Below, piece by piece: positions 18,996 to 29,300 of a DNA stretch of 64,000 nucleotides (positions are counted from its first letter, which is position 1; each line of letters starts with the position of its first letter). The translations under genes were made by a program, and so were the position numbers. Origin of the DNA: Nitrosomonas sp. Is35 (lineage in GTDB: Bacteria > Pseudomonadota > Gammaproteobacteria > Burkholderiales > Nitrosomonadaceae); the NCBI RefSeq assembly GCF_033063295.1, contig NZ_JAWJZH010000001.1:2232001-2296000 (forward strand), in the 5' to 3' direction. The notes beneath the pieces were generated by a model that was not told where the DNA came from, searched no databases, and was given only the letters and a program-made list of their open reading frames with translations.

Positions 18996-19700
18996 TTAAT
19001 TATTTTTTAAGCGCATAGAGATATTACCGGTATTGTAAGACTGTTTGCCATTAGGTGTTATTAAGCAAATAGAACCGTCATCATTTACATCATCTACAAC
19101 TCCAACAACTGATTTATTATCTGGAAAAAGCAGTGTCACATTTTTTCCTTGATATGCATGATAACTCATCCATTCATTTTTGAAATATGAGAATCCATAT
19201 TTCACAAAATCAGATAAAACAATATATAGCTGAACAAGAAGTGCACCAAGTATTTCGTTACGATCATGCACTTTGCCTGTGCATTGAAATAAATCTGTTA
19301 CTTTTTGTTGGATGTGAGATTTAATCGAGAATGGCAGATGAAAATTTATACCAATTCCAATAACAGCAAATGATGGCCCATGAATCTTTCCACGAAGTTC
19401 TACTAATATACCAGCCAATTTACTATTATCATGCAGAATATCATTAGGCCATTTAAGGTAAATATTACTATCTGAAAAGGATCTTAAGACACGTACGAGA
19501 ACAATACCAATTACTAAGCTCAAACCAGATAAAGAAGAAACACCCTTCTCGAAACGCCATAAAATTGAAAAGGTAAGAGTATTACCTAATGTTCCACCAT
19601 ACCATTTACGATTTTCACGGCCGCGCCCGTTAAATTGGATCTCAGAAGCTGCAACAACTATTAAATTATTATTGTACTCAGATTTATCAAATTTATTCAA
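18996..19700 (-). CDS. birA: Biotin--[acetyl-CoA-carboxylase] ligase, catalytic domain (start problematic)
   Basis: BirA attaches biotin to the carrier protein of acetyl-CoA carboxylase. The reading frame shows GRGRENRKW with the ATP/biotin loop, KWPNDILHDNSKLAGILVEL with the catalytic lysine, and GIGINFHL, then a small C-terminal SH3-like domain. The only canonical start in the open frame is a TTG at 19700. It would drop the conserved IDSTN motif, which is encoded immediately upstream in the same frame. The DNA-binding domain of bifunctional BirA is absent. The gene is either started at a non-canonical codon upstream or is a 5'-truncated remnant. Reading continues to a stop at 19863-19865. 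Confidence 0.8.
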   Translation of the reverse strand: MNKFDKSEYNNNLIVVAASEIQFNGRGRENRKWYGGTLGNTLTFSILWRFEKGVSSLSGLSLVIGIVLVRVLRSFSDSNIYLKWPNDILHDNSKLAGILVELRGKIHGPSFAVIGIGINFHLPFSIKSHIQQKVTDLFQCTGKVHDRNEILGALLVQLYIVLSDFVKYGFSYFKNEWMSYHAYQGKNVTLLFPDNKSVVGVVDDVNDDGSICLITPNGKQSYNTGNISMRLKNN

Positions 19701-19862
19701 TAAATAATTATTCGTAGAATCAATTATATTGAATATTTTTATATTAAATATCTTTGAGTAACATGGAATAAACTCAAGAATTTTATTTCTATTTAATAAG
19801 TTAATTTTAATTACATCAAAACTATCAAATTTTCTTAAACATGAAATATATAAAAGTATATT
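19701..19862 (-). other. In-frame 5' extension of birA without a canonical start codon
   Basis: Translated in the birA frame, this stretch reads on from the TTG through NNYLL, IIDSTN and LLNRNKILEFIP. That matches the segment of bifunctional BirA between its helix-turn-helix and catalytic domains (LLNAKQIL then IDSTNQYLL in Escherichia coli, from memory). It contains no ATG, GTG or TTG codon. The frame is closed by TAA at 19863-19865. An ATG at 19898 in the same frame gives only 11 codons before that stop. Confidence 0.7.
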
Positions 19863-19918
19863 TTAGTAGTAATTTAGTGATAAAAATGATAAATACATAT
19901 TACGAAACAGCAACAGTC

Positions 19919-20317
19919 TTATTCCTCACTGATTTCATTCTTGTCATCTACTTCGTCAACTGGACGATCAAGTAATTCAACAAGCGCCATTGGAGCGTTG
20001 TCACCTTTTCTATATCCAAATTTAAGAATTCTGACATAACCACCAGGTCGAGTAATATAACGTGGTCCAAGTTCATCAAACAATTTTGTTACGATTTCGC
20101 GATCGCGAAGTTTATTAAAAGCTGCCCTTCGATTAGATAAAGACGGTTTTTTACCTAATGTAATAACAGGTTCAACATAACTTCTAAGTTCTTTTGCTTT
20201 TGGAAGTGTCGTAGTAATTACTTCATGACGTAATAAAGAGTTACTCATATTACGAAACATTGCCAATCTATGACTACTAGTTCTATTTAATTTCCTAAAC
20301 GCATTATTATGACGCAT
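19919..20317 (-). CDS. rplQ: 50S ribosomal protein L17
   Basis: L17 binds near the peptide exit region of the 50S subunit. The 132-aa protein has the family N-terminus [17 protein letters not shown] and the [17 protein letters not shown] segment, and ends in an acidic tail. Its ATG overlaps the end of rpoA by 11 bases. It is the last gene of the alpha operon, and birA follows in the same direction. Confidence 0.97.
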   Translation of the reverse strand: MRHNNAFRKLNRTSSHRLAMFRNMSNSLLRHEVITTTLPKAKELRSYVEPVITLGKKPSLSNRRAAFNKLRDREIVTKLFDELGPRYITRPGGYVRILKFGYRKGDNAPMALVELLDRPVDEVDDKNEISEE

Positions 20318-21308
20318 GATTCTGATCCTTCGATATATTTTCTAAATTAGCAGGCGGCCAATTATCTAACTTCATGCCTAAAGTAAGTTCTCTCGACGCC
20401 AATACCTCTTTGATTTCATTGAGAGACTTTCTTCCTAAATTTGGGGTTCTGAGTAGCTCAGCTTCTGTACGTTGAATCAAGTCTCCAATGTAATAAATAT
20501 TTTCGACTTTTAAACAATTAGCAGATCTGACAGTTAGTTCTAAATCATCAACAGGGCGCAGTAAAATTGGATCAATTTGAGGCATCTGAGGCTTTTCTTT
20601 TGGAATAGGAGTACTCTCCAAATCAGCAAAAACAGATAGCTGTTGAACTAAAACACGGGCTGCGTATCGTATCGCTTCTTCTGGTTCGACAACTCCATTT
20701 GTTTCCAGATCTATAATCAGCTTATCCAAATCCGTACGTTGTTCTACACGAGCACTTTCGACAATGTAACTGACACGTCTAACGGGACTAAAAGAGGCAT
20801 CCAAAAAAATTGTTCCTATGTCTTTATCAGTATTCTTATTTTTTCTAATTGTCGCCGGAACAAATCCTCTACCTTTCTCAACTCTCAATTCAATGTTAAT
20901 TTTACTATCTGCAGTCAAATGAGCAATAATGTGTTCTGGATTTATTATTTCAACATCATGACCAGCTTCGATGTCGCCAGCAGTAACAACACCTTTTCCA
21001 TTTTTCCTCAAATATAAAGTAGCTTCATCATTATTATGAAGTTTCAGGACTATACCTTTAATATTCAATAGAATATCAACAATATCTTCTTGAACTCCAT
21101 CCAAAGCAGAATATTCATGAACGATTCCTGCAATTTTTACTTCTGTTGGAGCAAAACCTGACATTGAAGATAATAGAATTCTTCGAAGTGCATTACCTAA
21201 TGTATGGCCATAACCTCTTTCAAAGGGTTCCATCACAACTTTGGCATGCAAAGGAGATATATTCTGAACATCAATAATTCGTGGTGTAAGCAGCTCCGTA
21301 CCGAGCAT
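20307..21308 (-). CDS. rpoA: RNA polymerase alpha subunit
   Basis: RpoA dimerises to start assembly of RNA polymerase, and its C-terminal domain contacts UP elements and activators. The 333-aa protein has the N-terminal dimerisation domain with [20 protein letters not shown] near residue 27, and the C-terminal domain with [18 protein letters not shown] near 290. It follows rpsD in the alpha operon. Confidence 0.98.
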   Translation of the reverse strand: MLGTELLTPRIIDVQNISPLHAKVVMEPFERGYGHTLGNALRRILLSSMSGFAPTEVKIAGIVHEYSALDGVQEDIVDILLNIKGIVLKLHNNDEATLYLRKNGKGVVTAGDIEAGHDVEIINPEHIIAHLTADSKINIELRVEKGRGFVPATIRKNKNTDKDIGTIFLDASFSPVRRVSYIVESARVEQRTDLDKLIIDLETNGVVEPEEAIRYAARVLVQQLSVFADLESTPIPKEKPQMPQIDPILLRPVDDLELTVRSANCLKVENIYYIGDLIQRTEAELLRTPNLGRKSLNEIKEVLASRELTLGMKLDNWPPANLENISKDQNHAS

Positions 21309-21339
21309 AAAAAATCCTTATGTTTAAAAATCTATATGA

Positions 21340-21966
21340 CTATTTTGAATATAATTCAATTATCAATGATTCATTAATAGAAGCAGGTAAATCAGAACGT
21401 TCAGGTTTCATTTTATAGACACCTTTCATTTCGCTAACATTTACATCTATCCAGGAAGGAAAATTTCGATTGCTGGCTATCTCAATAGAAGATTTAATAC
21501 GTAATTGATTTTTTGCATTCTTATCAATTTCGATCGTATCTCCAACATTAACTAAATAAGCAGGTATATTAACTCTATGACCATTAACTAAAATACAGTT
21601 GTGTCTAACAATTTGACGTGCTTCCGATCTAGAAGATCCAAATCCCATATGATAAACGACATTATCAAGGCGGCTTTCTAACAATTGTAGTAAGTTATCG
21701 CCTGTGATACCTCGCTCCTTGTCGGCTGCTTTATAAATATTACGAAATTGCTTTTCTAAAATTCCATAGATTTTTTTCACCTTTTGTTTTTCACGCAGCT
21801 GACCGCCGTAGTCAGACAATCGACCCTTTTTTTGGCCATGTTGTCCAGGAGGGTAATTCCTACGTTCTATAGCGCATTTGTCAGTAAAACATTTTTCACC
21901 TTTTAAGAATAATTTTTCACCTTCTCTTCGGCATTGTTTACATTTTGGTGCAAGATTTCGAGCCAA
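21340..21966 (-). CDS. rpsD: 30S ribosomal protein S4
   Basis: S4 nucleates 30S assembly and, in other bacteria, represses the alpha operon. The 208-aa protein has an S4 RNA-binding domain (about 98-160, with SRLDNVVYHMGFGSSRSEARQ). It keeps the zinc-type cysteines in CKQC and CFTDKC within the first 32 residues. The start codon is TTG at 21966, supported by AAGGAG at ideal spacing and by the conserved N-terminus MARNLAPKCK. Confidence 0.97.
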   Translation of the reverse strand: MARNLAPKCKQCRREGEKLFLKGEKCFTDKCAIERRNYPPGQHGQKKGRLSDYGGQLREKQKVKKIYGILEKQFRNIYKAADKERGITGDNLLQLLESRLDNVVYHMGFGSSRSEARQIVRHNCILVNGHRVNIPAYLVNVGDTIEIDKNAKNQLRIKSSIEIASNRNFPSWIDVNVSEMKGVYKMKPERSDLPASINESLIIELYSK

Positions 21967-21975
21967 GATATCTCC

Positions 21976-22365
21976 TTAAATACGGCGTTTTTTAGGTGGT
22001 CGACATCCATTATGGGGTACGGGTGTCACATCTGAAATGCTAGTAATTTTAAAACCGGCCGCATTCAAAGCTCTTACTGCAGAGTCACGACCTGGACCTG
22101 GGCCTTTTACTTTAACTTCAAGATTTCTAACACCACAGTCAATTGCTATTTTACTTGCTGTTTCAGCAGCAACTTGTGCAGCAAATGGTGTGCTTTTTCT
22201 TGATCCTTTAAATCCAGCCCCACCTGAAGTTGCCCATGATAGAGCATTTCCTTGCCTGTCAGTTATAGTAACTATTGTATTATTAAAAGAAGCATGTATA
22301 TGAGCGATACCTTCAGATACATTTTTCTTGATTTTTTTCTTAACACGTGAATTTGTTTTATTCAT
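21976..22365 (-). CDS. rpsK: 30S ribosomal protein S11
   Basis: S11 lies on the platform of the 30S subunit near the mRNA exit. The 129-aa protein shows [18 protein letters not shown] near residues 19-36, and ends with [12 protein letters not shown]. It lies between rpsM and rpsD in the alpha operon, in the usual order. Confidence 0.97.
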   Translation of the reverse strand: MNKTNSRVKKKIKKNVSEGIAHIHASFNNTIVTITDRQGNALSWATSGGAGFKGSRKSTPFAAQVAAETASKIAIDCGVRNLEVKVKGPGPGRDSAVRALNAAGFKITSISDVTPVPHNGCRPPKKRRI

Positions 22366-22401
22366 TATGGCACCAAAATTACAACTATTTATCTAACATA
22401 G

Positions 22402-22761
22402 TTAACGAGCTCGTATTGCTTTGCGAGGGCCTTTTCTAGTTCTTGCATTTGTTCTTGTGCGTTGTCCACGAACAGGAAGACCACGCCTATGTCGTAATCC
22501 ACGATAGCATCCTAAATCCATTAATCTTTTAATATTCATCGAAATTTCACGACGAAGATCACCCTCAATTGTCATTCGAGTTACATATTCACGCAATTGA
22601 TCAATTTGCTCTTCTGTAAGATCTTTTAATTTTTTATCAGTTTCGATACCCACTGCTTGACAAATGTTCTTAGAACTAGATCTACCAATACCATAAATTG
22701 CAGTGAGAGCAATGCCAACATGTTGATGATTAGGTATGTTTACGCCAGCAATACGTGCCAT
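22402..22761 (-). CDS. rpsM: 30S ribosomal protein S13
   Basis: S13 sits in the 30S head and forms bridges to the 50S subunit. The 119-aa protein starts [20 protein letters not shown] and ends with the basic [17 protein letters not shown] tail that reaches the P-site tRNA. It heads the alpha operon, 39 bases after rpmJ. Confidence 0.97.
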   Translation of the reverse strand: MARIAGVNIPNHQHVGIALTAIYGIGRSSSKNICQAVGIETDKKLKDLTEEQIDQLREYVTRMTIEGDLRREISMNIKRLMDLGCYRGLRHRRGLPVRGQRTRTNARTRKGPRKAIRAR

Positions 22762-22800
22762 TTATATTTTCCTATATAATCTTGCTTTCACTTTCTATGT

Positions 22801-22914
22801 TTAACCTTGTCTCTGTTTGTGTCTTGGATCTATGCAAATAACTCGGACAACTCTATTACGTCTTATTATTTTGCAATTTCTGCAATATTTTTTAACTGAA
22901 GCATTTACTTTCAT
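22801..22914 (-). CDS. rpmJ: 50S ribosomal protein L36 (zinc-binding form)
   Basis: This 37-aa protein starts [15 protein letters not shown] and ends RHKQRQG. The cysteine pair CRNC, a later cysteine (VICIDP) and a histidine (PRHK) form the zinc site of the C+ form of L36. It lies between infA and rpsM, where rpmJ is expected. The start is the ATG at 22914 and the stop is TAA at 22801-22803. Confidence 0.96.
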   Translation of the reverse strand: MKVNASVKKYCRNCKIIRRNRVVRVICIDPRHKQRQG

Positions 22915-22976
22915 AAGATTAAATTTGATAATTAAAATTGGTAATAATAATATGTTTATGTAATTTTGATTTTTTA

Positions 22977-23195
22977 CTATTTAGCTCGGAAAGTGATGCG
23001 AGCTCTTGTTAAATCATATGGTGTTAAGTCAACTGTAACTTTGTCGCCCGGCAAAATTCTTATATAATGCATACGCATTTTCCCAGAAATATGTCCTAAC
23101 ACTATATGTCCATTTTCTAATTTTACTCGAAATGTTGCATTGGGAAGAGTTTCGAGAATTTCACCTTGCATTTGTATTGTATCTTCTTTTGCCAT
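22977..23195 (-). CDS. infA: Translation initiation factor IF-1
   Basis: IF-1 occupies the A site of the 30S subunit during initiation. The 72-aa OB-fold protein starts [20 protein letters not shown] and contains the [17 protein letters not shown] core. The ATG at 23195 is preferred to a TTG one codon earlier. It follows secY by 17 bases and precedes rpmJ, the order found in betaproteobacteria. Confidence 0.97.
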   Translation of the reverse strand: MAKEDTIQMQGEILETLPNATFRVKLENGHIVLGHISGKMRMHYIRILPGDKVTVDLTPYDLTRARITFRAK

Positions 23196-23212
23196 CAAAA
23201 AATGCCAAATAT

Positions 23213-24529
23213 TTATCTTGTAGTTAATTTCGTTTGGTTACTTTTGAAATTAGTTTTCTTAAGCAAGCTATCGTATTGCGACGACATTACATGTGACTGA
23301 ACTTGTGACATAAAATCCATTGTCACAATTACAATAATTAAAAGAGAGGTACCACCAAAATAAAATGGAACATTCCATTTAAGAATCAAAAATTCAGGTA
23401 ACAAACAAACTAAAGTAACGTAAATCGAACCCGATAGTGTCAAACGTAACATAATCTTTTCGATATAACGCGTAGTCTGTTCTCCTGGCCTAATACCCGG
23501 AACAAAAGCTCCACTTTTCTTAAGATTATCAGCAGTCTCTTTAGGATTAAAAACAAGAGCTGTATAAAAAAAACAGAAGAAAATGATCATCATGGCATAT
23601 AAAATGACATATATGGGTTGCCCAGGAGATAATGCAGAGCTAATATCCTTCAGCCATGTTACAGATTCATTATTGGCAAACCATCCAGCTAATGTTGCTG
23701 GAAATAAAATTATGCTTGAAGCAAAAATCGGTGGAATTACACCAGGCATATTAAGCTTTAAAGGCAAATGGGAACTTTGGCCGCCATAAACTTTTTGTCC
23801 AATTTGGCGTTTTGCATAATTAACTAAAATTCTTCTTTGTCCCTTTTCAACAAAAACAACAATTCCAGTGACACAAGCGGCAGCGATAAAAATTCCTAAA
23901 GCAACTAAAAAATGCATCGAGCCTGTACTAACTAAATCTAAAGTACCTCCAATAGCACTTGGCAAACCAGCAGCTATACCCGCGAATATTATCAATGATA
24001 TTCCATTACCAATTCCACGCTCTGTGATCTGTTCACCCAGCCACATTAAAAAAATTGTGCCAGTAACTAATGTAATAACAGTAGTAATCGTAAACATTCC
24101 GCCCGGGTTTATTACTAAACCCGCTTGCGACTGTAGCGCAATAGAAATTCCATAACTTTGAACCAATGCTAAAGCAACGGTGCCATATCTTGTATATTGA
24201 GTAATTTTTCTTCTGCCACTTTCTCCTTCTTTTTTCAAAGATTCTAGGAAAGGTATTGCAACTGTTCCTAATTGCATAATAATAGACGCAGAAATATAAG
24301 GCATGATTCCAAGCGCAAAAATCGAAAATCGTGAAAGGGCGCCCCCCGAAAACATATTAAACATCCCCAAGACACCGCCTTCTTGCGATTCGAATAGATC
24401 CTTCAACACAATAGGATCTATACCAGGAACAGGAACATGAGCGCCAATTCTATAGACAATTAACGCTAATAGTAAAAACCATAAGCGCTTTTTTAGATCA
24501 GAAAATTTATCTACAGCAGAATTCGACAT
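23213..24529 (-). CDS. secY: Preprotein translocase subunit SecY
   Basis: SecY is the channel of the Sec translocon in the inner membrane. The 438-aa protein has ten predicted membrane helices. The signature PGIDPIVL lies near residue 35 and [13 protein letters not shown] near 190. The cytoplasmic loop with [14 protein letters not shown] near 245 contacts SecA and the ribosome. It follows rplO in the spc operon. Confidence 0.97.
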   Translation of the reverse strand: MSNSAVDKFSDLKKRLWFLLLALIVYRIGAHVPVPGIDPIVLKDLFESQEGGVLGMFNMFSGGALSRFSIFALGIMPYISASIIMQLGTVAIPFLESLKKEGESGRRKITQYTRYGTVALALVQSYGISIALQSQAGLVINPGGMFTITTVITLVTGTIFLMWLGEQITERGIGNGISLIIFAGIAAGLPSAIGGTLDLVSTGSMHFLVALGIFIAAACVTGIVVFVEKGQRRILVNYAKRQIGQKVYGGQSSHLPLKLNMPGVIPPIFASSIILFPATLAGWFANNESVTWLKDISSALSPGQPIYVILYAMMIIFFCFFYTALVFNPKETADNLKKSGAFVPGIRPGEQTTRYIEKIMLRLTLSGSIYVTLVCLLPEFLILKWNVPFYFGGTSLLIIVIVTMDFMSQVQSHVMSSQYDSLLKKTNFKSNQTKLTTR

Positions 24530-24551
24530 ATTATTTGGATTTAAATAATCA

Positions 24552-24983
24552 TTATGAAATTGTACTTCCAGAAGTCAAAAGTATATCTTTAGCTCCTTTA
24601 CTAATCACAATATTCTTAAAATTAAAGGTTTTTGTACAATTTCCAGATTGAAATATTTTAACTTTATTCGTTTTTTTGGGAACTATATTATTTGCAATCA
24701 AAGTTTCAATAGTAATCTCTAATTCGGAAAGTGAATTCAAATCATTCAAACGTATATTAGGATATTCTCGTTTTCTTAAAATCACAAAACCTCTTTTTGG
24801 CAAACGACGTTGAATTGGCATTTGCCCACCTTCGAAACCCACCTTATGAAACCCTCCAGACCTTGATTTTTGCCCTTTATGTCCCCTACCACAGGTTTTC
24901 CCAAAACCTGAACCAATACCACGTCCAACTCGCACTTTATTTTTTTTCGAACCTTCAGAAGGTTTAATAGAATTCAAATACAT
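24552..24983 (-). CDS. rplO: 50S ribosomal protein L15
   Basis: L15 is a late-assembly 50S protein with a glycine- and basic-rich N-terminus. The 143-aa protein starts [20 protein letters not shown] and contains the [20 protein letters not shown] segment. The 3' half is very AT-rich: I counted 12 G or C in the 60 bases from 24601. Confidence 0.96.
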   Translation of the reverse strand: MYLNSIKPSEGSKKNKVRVGRGIGSGFGKTCGRGHKGQKSRSGGFHKVGFEGGQMPIQRRLPKRGFVILRKREYPNIRLNDLNSLSELEITIETLIANNIVPKKTNKVKIFQSGNCTKTFNFKNIVISKGAKDILLTSGSTIS

Positions 24984-24986
24984 AAT

Positions 24987-25178
24987 TTAATCGCATTTAA
25001 CTAAATAATTAATCTTGTCAATCATTCCACGTATTTCGGGTGTATCCTTAAGTATTGAAGAACTATTTAATTTCCTCAGCCCTAAACCTCGAGCTGTAGC
25101 TTTATGCGATTCTTTTGTTCCTATCAAGCTTTTAATAAGTGTAATTTTGATAGTTTTTTCTTTTTGAGAATTAACCAT
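24987..25178 (-). CDS. rpmD: 50S ribosomal protein L30
   Basis: L30 is a small 50S protein; this one has 63 residues. The core [20 protein letters not shown] and [23 protein letters not shown] match the family. It starts 4 bases after the rpsE stop and ends 3 bases before rplO. Confidence 0.95.
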   Translation of the reverse strand: MVNSQKEKTIKITLIKSLIGTKESHKATARGLGLRKLNSSSILKDTPEIRGMIDKINYLVKCD

Positions 25179-25182
25179 AATT

Positions 25183-25695
25183 TCAACCTATTATGTCTTT
25201 TATTGTCTTATTGCGCTTAGCTGCAATTGTTGCTGGAGTATTCATTTGATCTAAGCCTTTTAGTGTTGCTCTAACTACATTATATGGATTTGTAGAACCA
25301 ATGCACTTAGCTAAAATATTGGTCATTCCCATGACTTCAAATATAGCTCGCATAGGTCCTCCAGCAATTATACCTGTTCCTTCAGGTGCTGGTTGCATAT
25401 ATACCTTAGCAGCACCATGTGATGCGGTTATAGGATGATATATAGACCCATTTTTCAATTTAACTTTTATCATTTTTCGACGAGCTTCATCCATTGCTTT
25501 CTGCACTGCGACTGGCACTTCACGTGATTTACCTTTACCCATGCCAACTCCGCCATCACCGTCTCCGACTACAGTAAGTGCCGCAAATCCTAAAATACGA
25601 CCACCTTTAACAACTTTTGTAACCCTGTTGATAGCAACCATTTTTTCACGTAAATTATCGCCACCTTCTTCTGCACCTATCGTTTTAGTACTCAT
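25183..25695 (-). CDS. rpsE: 30S ribosomal protein S5
   Basis: S5 helps shape the mRNA entry channel and translational accuracy. The 170-aa protein shows the double-stranded-RNA-binding N-domain with [18 protein letters not shown] and the [19 protein letters not shown] loop, where spectinomycin resistance changes are known in other bacteria. It lies in normal order between rplR and rpmD. Confidence 0.97.
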   Translation of the reverse strand: MSTKTIGAEEGGDNLREKMVAINRVTKVVKGGRILGFAALTVVGDGDGGVGMGKGKSREVPVAVQKAMDEARRKMIKVKLKNGSIYHPITASHGAAKVYMQPAPEGTGIIAGGPMRAIFEVMGMTNILAKCIGSTNPYNVVRATLKGLDQMNTPATIAAKRNKTIKDIIG

Positions 25696-25724
25696 ATTTT
25701 GACCTTGGATATCATTACATTCTG

Positions 25725-26081
25725 TTAGAATTTCAACCCTTCTTCACGAGCTGCCTCAGCTAAAGCCTTAACTCGACCATGGTATTTATATCCAGATCTG
25801 TCAAATGCAATATTTGATATACCAAACTTTATTCCTTTTTCTGCAATTCTTTTTCCAATTATTACAGCCGCCTCAATATTACCACCCACTTTAATTTCCT
25901 TCCTTACATCAGGTTCCAAGGTAGATGCACTAACAATAGTTTTATTTTTCTTATCATCAATCAACTGTGCATATATATGCGAGTTACTTCTATGTATAGA
26001 TAATCTAATGACACCCAATTCGGCTATAGTGGCACGAGTTTTTTTTGATCTTCTAATACGCTTTTCTTTCAAATTCAGCAT
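25725..26081 (-). CDS. rplR: 50S ribosomal protein L18
   Basis: L18 binds 5S rRNA with L5 and L25. The 118-aa protein has a basic N-terminus ([19 protein letters not shown]), the [18 protein letters not shown] strand, and ends with [17 protein letters not shown]. It lies between rplF and rpsE. Confidence 0.96.
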   Translation of the reverse strand: MLNLKEKRIRRSKKTRATIAELGVIRLSIHRSNSHIYAQLIDDKKNKTIVSASTLEPDVRKEIKVGGNIEAAVIIGKRIAEKGIKFGISNIAFDRSGYKYHGRVKALAEAAREEGLKF

Positions 26082-26092
26082 GTTAATTTCAC

Positions 26093-26626
26093 TTATTTTT
26101 TCTTAGTTTCTTTAAGAACAATAATTTCATCTGAATAACGAACACCTTTTCCTTTGTAAGGTTCTGGTTTTCTGTATGCTCTAATATCAGCCGAAACTTG
26201 CCCAACCTTTTGTTTATCAATGCCTTTAATTATTATCTCGGTTTGTGTTGGAGTTTCAATTTTAATTCCATCAGGAATTTCAAAGTTTATTGGATGTGAA
26301 AACCCAAGTGTGAGACTTAATTTATTAGCAGTTGCTTGCGCTCTGTAACCAACTCCAACTAGTTGCAATTTCTTTTCAAATCCTTTTGAAACTCCATGAA
26401 CCATATTTGCAATTAATGCCCTGAATGTTCCAGATAACGCATTTGCATGTTGAGAATTAGAATTTGCTTTAATTTTCAGAAAACCATCTATCTGATCCAC
26501 ACTAATCTCACTTGCGATAGGATACTCTAAAGCCCCAAGAGGTCCTTTTATCGTGATATCTTGTCCAGATAAAGAGATTTGAACATTATCAGGAACAGAT
26601 ATTGGATTATTACTTACACGAGACAT
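26093..26626 (-). CDS. rplF: 50S ribosomal protein L6
   Basis: L6 sits near the sarcin-ricin loop at the factor-binding site. The 177-aa protein is built of two similar domains and contains the signature [14 protein letters not shown] near residue 153. It starts 13 bases after rpsH. Confidence 0.97.
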   Translation of the reverse strand: MSRVSNNPISVPDNVQISLSGQDITIKGPLGALEYPIASEISVDQIDGFLKIKANSNSQHANALSGTFRALIANMVHGVSKGFEKKLQLVGVGYRAQATANKLSLTLGFSHPINFEIPDGIKIETPTQTEIIIKGIDKQKVGQVSADIRAYRKPEPYKGKGVRYSDEIIVLKETKKK

Positions 26627-26639
26627 TTAATAAAATCCT

Positions 26640-27035
26640 CTAAACTAGAATGCACAAGAGTTCGCCGCCTATACCTAACTCGCGCGCTTTATTTTGCGTC
26701 ATCACACCTTGCGACGTTGAAACAATTGCAGTGCCAAGGCCATTCATAACATTTGGTAAATCCTTACTAGATTTGTAAATTCTTAAACCAGGTTTACTAA
26801 TACGTTTAATATTCTCAATTACAGGCTTACCTGCATAATATCTTAGTAAAATTTCTAATGTACTTTTGCTATTTTCGTTAATAACACTATAAGAATCAAT
26901 ATAACCTTCTTCTTTTAAAACATTAGCAATTGCCACTTTTAAGCGAGAACTTTCCATTTTAGTAAATTGCTTTCTTGCCATCTGAGCATTTCTAATTCTT
27001 GTTAGCATATCTGCAATCGGATCGCTCATACTCAT
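26640..27035 (-). CDS. rpsH: 30S ribosomal protein S8
   Basis: S8 binds the central domain of 16S rRNA and is the known repressor of the spc operon in Escherichia coli. The 131-aa protein ends with [26 protein letters not shown], of which the first part is the family signature. Two in-frame ATG codons lie at the start (27035 and 27029); the upstream one has an AGAG site at better spacing. Confidence 0.97.
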   Translation of the reverse strand: MSMSDPIADMLTRIRNAQMARKQFTKMESSRLKVAIANVLKEEGYIDSYSVINENSKSTLEILLRYYAGKPVIENIKRISKPGLRIYKSSKDLPNVMNGLGTAIVSTSQGVMTQNKARELGIGGELLCILV

Positions 27036-27092
27036 ATTGATTACACTCTATAATTAATTATTTATACTATGATTAACTTATTAGACAAAAAA

Positions 27093-27398
27093 TTACCAAC
27101 TAGCTTTTATGATTCCTGGAATTTTTCCACTCATTGCCATATCTCTCAATTTGTTTCTTCCAAGTCCAAATTTAGAATAAACTCCTCGTGGTCTTCCTGT
27201 TAATTCGCATCTATTTCTTAATCTAACAGCGCTTGAATCCCTTGGAAGTTTCTGTAATTGCTGTCTAGCTTTTAACCTATCATCTTCATCCAGTGAATAA
27301 TTTGAAATTATTTCGCATAAGTTTTTTCTTTTTTCAAAATATTTACTTACTAATTTTTGTCTTTTATTATTTCTATTCACTGTTGATAACTTAGCCAT
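27093..27398 (-). CDS. rpsN: 30S ribosomal protein S14
   Basis: This is the long, zinc-free form of S14 (101 residues), found in the 30S head near the P and A sites. It shows [26 protein letters not shown] near residues 63-88, with a single cysteine there. It starts seven bases after rplE. Confidence 0.96.
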   Translation of the reverse strand: MAKLSTVNRNNKRQKLVSKYFEKRKNLCEIISNYSLDEDDRLKARQQLQKLPRDSSAVRLRNRCELTGRPRGVYSKFGLGRNKLRDMAMSGKIPGIIKASW

Positions 27399-27405
27399 AA
27401 CTTCC

Positions 27406-27945
27406 TCAATTCTTGAAGGGAAAACTAAATGCTGCCAACAAAGCTTTCGCTTCTACATCATTTTTTGCAGTTGTTGTAATCGAAATATTCATACCGCGTA
27501 AAGCGTCTATTTTATCGTAATCAATTTCAGGAAATATAATTTGTTCTTTTATACCTATATTATAATTTCCTCTTCCATCGAATGATTTTCCAGATATTCC
27601 TCTGAAATCCCGAATTCTAGGTATTGCTATAGTAATTAGTCTATCAAGAAACTCATACATCCGAACCTTCCTAAGAGTTACCATGCAACCTACTGGATAA
27701 TCTTTTCTAACTTTAAAAGTTGCAATAGATTTCTTAGCTTTTGTCACAACCGGCTGTTGACCACAAATCTTTTTTATATCAGAAATTGCATTCTCAATCA
27801 CTTTTTTATCAATTGTCGCTTCGCCCAATCCAATATTAAGTGTAATTTTAGTTATACACGGCACTTCCATTACTGATTTGTATCCAAATTGCTTTTTTAA
27901 TTCTTTTGCTACTGTATTACGGTAATAATCCTGTAAACGAGCCAT
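27406..27945 (-). CDS. rplE: 50S ribosomal protein L5
   Basis: L5 binds 5S rRNA and contacts the 30S head. The 179-aa protein starts [20 protein letters not shown] at the ATG at 27945, with AGGAA upstream. The frame is open nine codons further to a TTG, which overlaps rplX and is unlikely. Signature segments are [20 protein letters not shown] and [17 protein letters not shown]. Confidence 0.97.
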   Translation of the reverse strand: MARLQDYYRNTVAKELKKQFGYKSVMEVPCITKITLNIGLGEATIDKKVIENAISDIKKICGQQPVVTKAKKSIATFKVRKDYPVGCMVTLRKVRMYEFLDRLITIAIPRIRDFRGISGKSFDGRGNYNIGIKEQIIFPEIDYDKIDALRGMNISITTTAKNDVEAKALLAAFSFPFKN

Positions 27946-27961
27946 ATAATTACAATTCCTT

Positions 27962-28279
27962 TTATACTTCAATCAATTCATTTGTAGTTTTAAAAAAACG
28001 CACTTTTTTATCATTAGAATCTACTCTAAACCCTACTCTATCAGCTCTTTTTGATGTGAAGTTATAAATTGCGACATTCGAAATATGAATTGGCATTTCT
28101 TTATTAATTATTCCTCCAGTGACTCCGGTTGAAGGATTAGGCTTTTGATGCTTTTTTACCGAATTTATTCCTTGCACCAGCAAACGCTCAGAACCGATCG
28201 TACGAAGTACTGTACCTTTTTTTCCCTTATCTTTTCCAGTAATTACAATTACATCATCATCTTTTTTAATTTTTTTCAT
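27962..28279 (-). CDS. rplX: 50S ribosomal protein L24
   Basis: L24 initiates 50S assembly and lies near the exit tunnel. The 105-aa protein starts [20 protein letters not shown] (a KOW motif) at the ATG at 28279 with AGAGAA before it. The frame is open upstream to 28327, but that part is not L24-like and overlaps rplN. Confidence 0.96.
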   Translation of the reverse strand: MKKIKKDDDVIVITGKDKGKKGTVLRTIGSERLLVQGINSVKKHQKPNPSTGVTGGIINKEMPIHISNVAIYNFTSKRADRVGFRVDSNDKKVRFFKTTNELIEV

Positions 28280-28298
28280 ATCTATTCTCTTCTCGATA

Positions 28299-28667
28299 TT
28301 ACAGAACTTCTGGAGCAAGCGACACAATCTTCATAAAGCGCGCATTACGCAACTCACGAGTGACTGGACCAAATATCCGTGTTCCAATCGGCTCAAGTTT
28401 GTTATTCAAAAGCACGGCGGCATTTTCATCGAATTTTAACAAAGAACCATCTATACGTCTCACACCTTTTGCTGTACGTACTACAATAGCATTATATACT
28501 TCGCCTTTTTTCACACGTCCTCTTGGCGCTGCATCTTTGATGCTCACTTTAATTATATCGCCAATACCTGCGTATTTTCTCTTTGATCCACCAAGAACTT
28601 TGATACACATCAATGATCTCGCACCTGTGTTATCTGCAACTCGCAATATTGATTGCATTTGTATCAT
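28299..28667 (-). CDS. rplN: 50S ribosomal protein L14
   Basis: L14 makes an intersubunit bridge and starts the spc operon. The 122-aa protein begins [20 protein letters not shown] and contains [21 protein letters not shown] promoter and a leader hairpin lie in the 176-base gap before it. Confidence 0.97.
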   Translation of the reverse strand: MIQMQSILRVADNTGARSLMCIKVLGGSKRKYAGIGDIIKVSIKDAAPRGRVKKGEVYNAIVVRTAKGVRRIDGSLLKFDENAAVLLNNKLEPIGTRIFGPVTRELRNARFMKIVSLAPEVL

Positions 28668-28697
28668 TTAATATTCTCTTTTTAAAAACTCATATTG

Positions 28698-28734
28698 AAT
28701 ATTTATTTAGATTTATTTCGATCAAATAAATATT
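28698..28734. repeat. 11-bp perfect inverted repeat in the spc operon leader
   Basis: AATATTTATTT (28698-28708) and AAATAAATATT (28724-28734) are exact complements around a 15-base loop. It lies between the proposed spc promoter and the rplN start, so it would be in the RNA leader on the minus strand. It is made only of A-T pairs, no poly-T follows, and the surroundings are AT-rich, so its significance is open. Confidence 0.4.
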
Positions 28735-28771
28735 TATTTTAATAAGTATCCCGACGAATCAAAAAGGCGGC

Positions 28772-28777
28772 ATTATA
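28772..28777 (-). promoter_or_regulatory. Proposed spc operon promoter (-10 box)
   Basis: The minus strand reads TATAATGCCGCC here, a full -10 match followed by a GC-rich stretch, between rpsQ and rplN. The -35 at 17 bases is weak (TATCAA). In Escherichia coli the spc promoter sits in this same gap, which makes the placement credible. The start of transcription would be near 28765. Confidence 0.5.
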
Positions 28778-28843
28778 CAAGAAAACACTCTTTTTTGATA
28801 TAATTTATAGAAAATCACGCACTTCAAGTAGCAAAGAAACTAT

Positions 28844-29107
28844 TTATCTCTCGGATACATTATTAACGTGTTTTACTACTTTCCAATTCTTGGTTTTTGA
28901 TAATGGACGACATTCTTCTATTAAAACAATATCACCTATAGATAAATGTTCATTCTCAACATGAGCATGATATTTTTTTGATCTAATTACAAATTTTCCA
29001 TAAAGTGGGTGTTTTATTCTGCGTTCAACCAATACTGTTACTGTTTTATCCATTTTATTACTTGTGATACGACCAGTCAGTGTACGTTTCAATTTTTCGC
29101 TATTCAT
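28844..29107 (-). CDS. rpsQ: 30S ribosomal protein S17
   Basis: S17 is a primary 16S rRNA-binding protein. The 87-aa OB-fold protein shows [20 protein letters not shown] near the N-terminus and the [17 protein letters not shown] signature near 60-76. It is the last gene of the S10 operon before the spc promoter gap. Confidence 0.97.
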   Translation of the reverse strand: MNSEKLKRTLTGRITSNKMDKTVTVLVERRIKHPLYGKFVIRSKKYHAHVENEHLSIGDIVLIEECRPLSKTKNWKVVKHVNNVSER

Positions 29108-29109
29108 AA

Positions 29110-29298
29110 TTAACTTGCTTTCTGAGTCATAATTGTTTTAACTCTTGCGATATCTTTTCTAACCATCTTCATTCGACTTGTGTCTGAAAGTTGTTGTGTA
29201 GCTAATTGCATTCTTAAGCTAAATTGCACTCTTAATAAGGAAATGAGTTCTTTATTGAGTTCAGATAATGATTTTTCTTTCAATTCACTAACTTTCAT
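29110..29298 (-). CDS. rpmC: 50S ribosomal protein L29
   Basis: L29 is a two-helix protein at the tunnel exit, where signal recognition particle and trigger factor dock. The 62-aa protein starts [19 protein letters not shown]. It has two bases on each side between it and its neighbours rplP and rpsQ. Confidence 0.95.
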   Translation of the reverse strand: MKVSELKEKSLSELNKELISLLRVQFSLRMQLATQQLSDTSRMKMVRKDIARVKTIMTQKAS

Positions 29299-29300
29299 TG

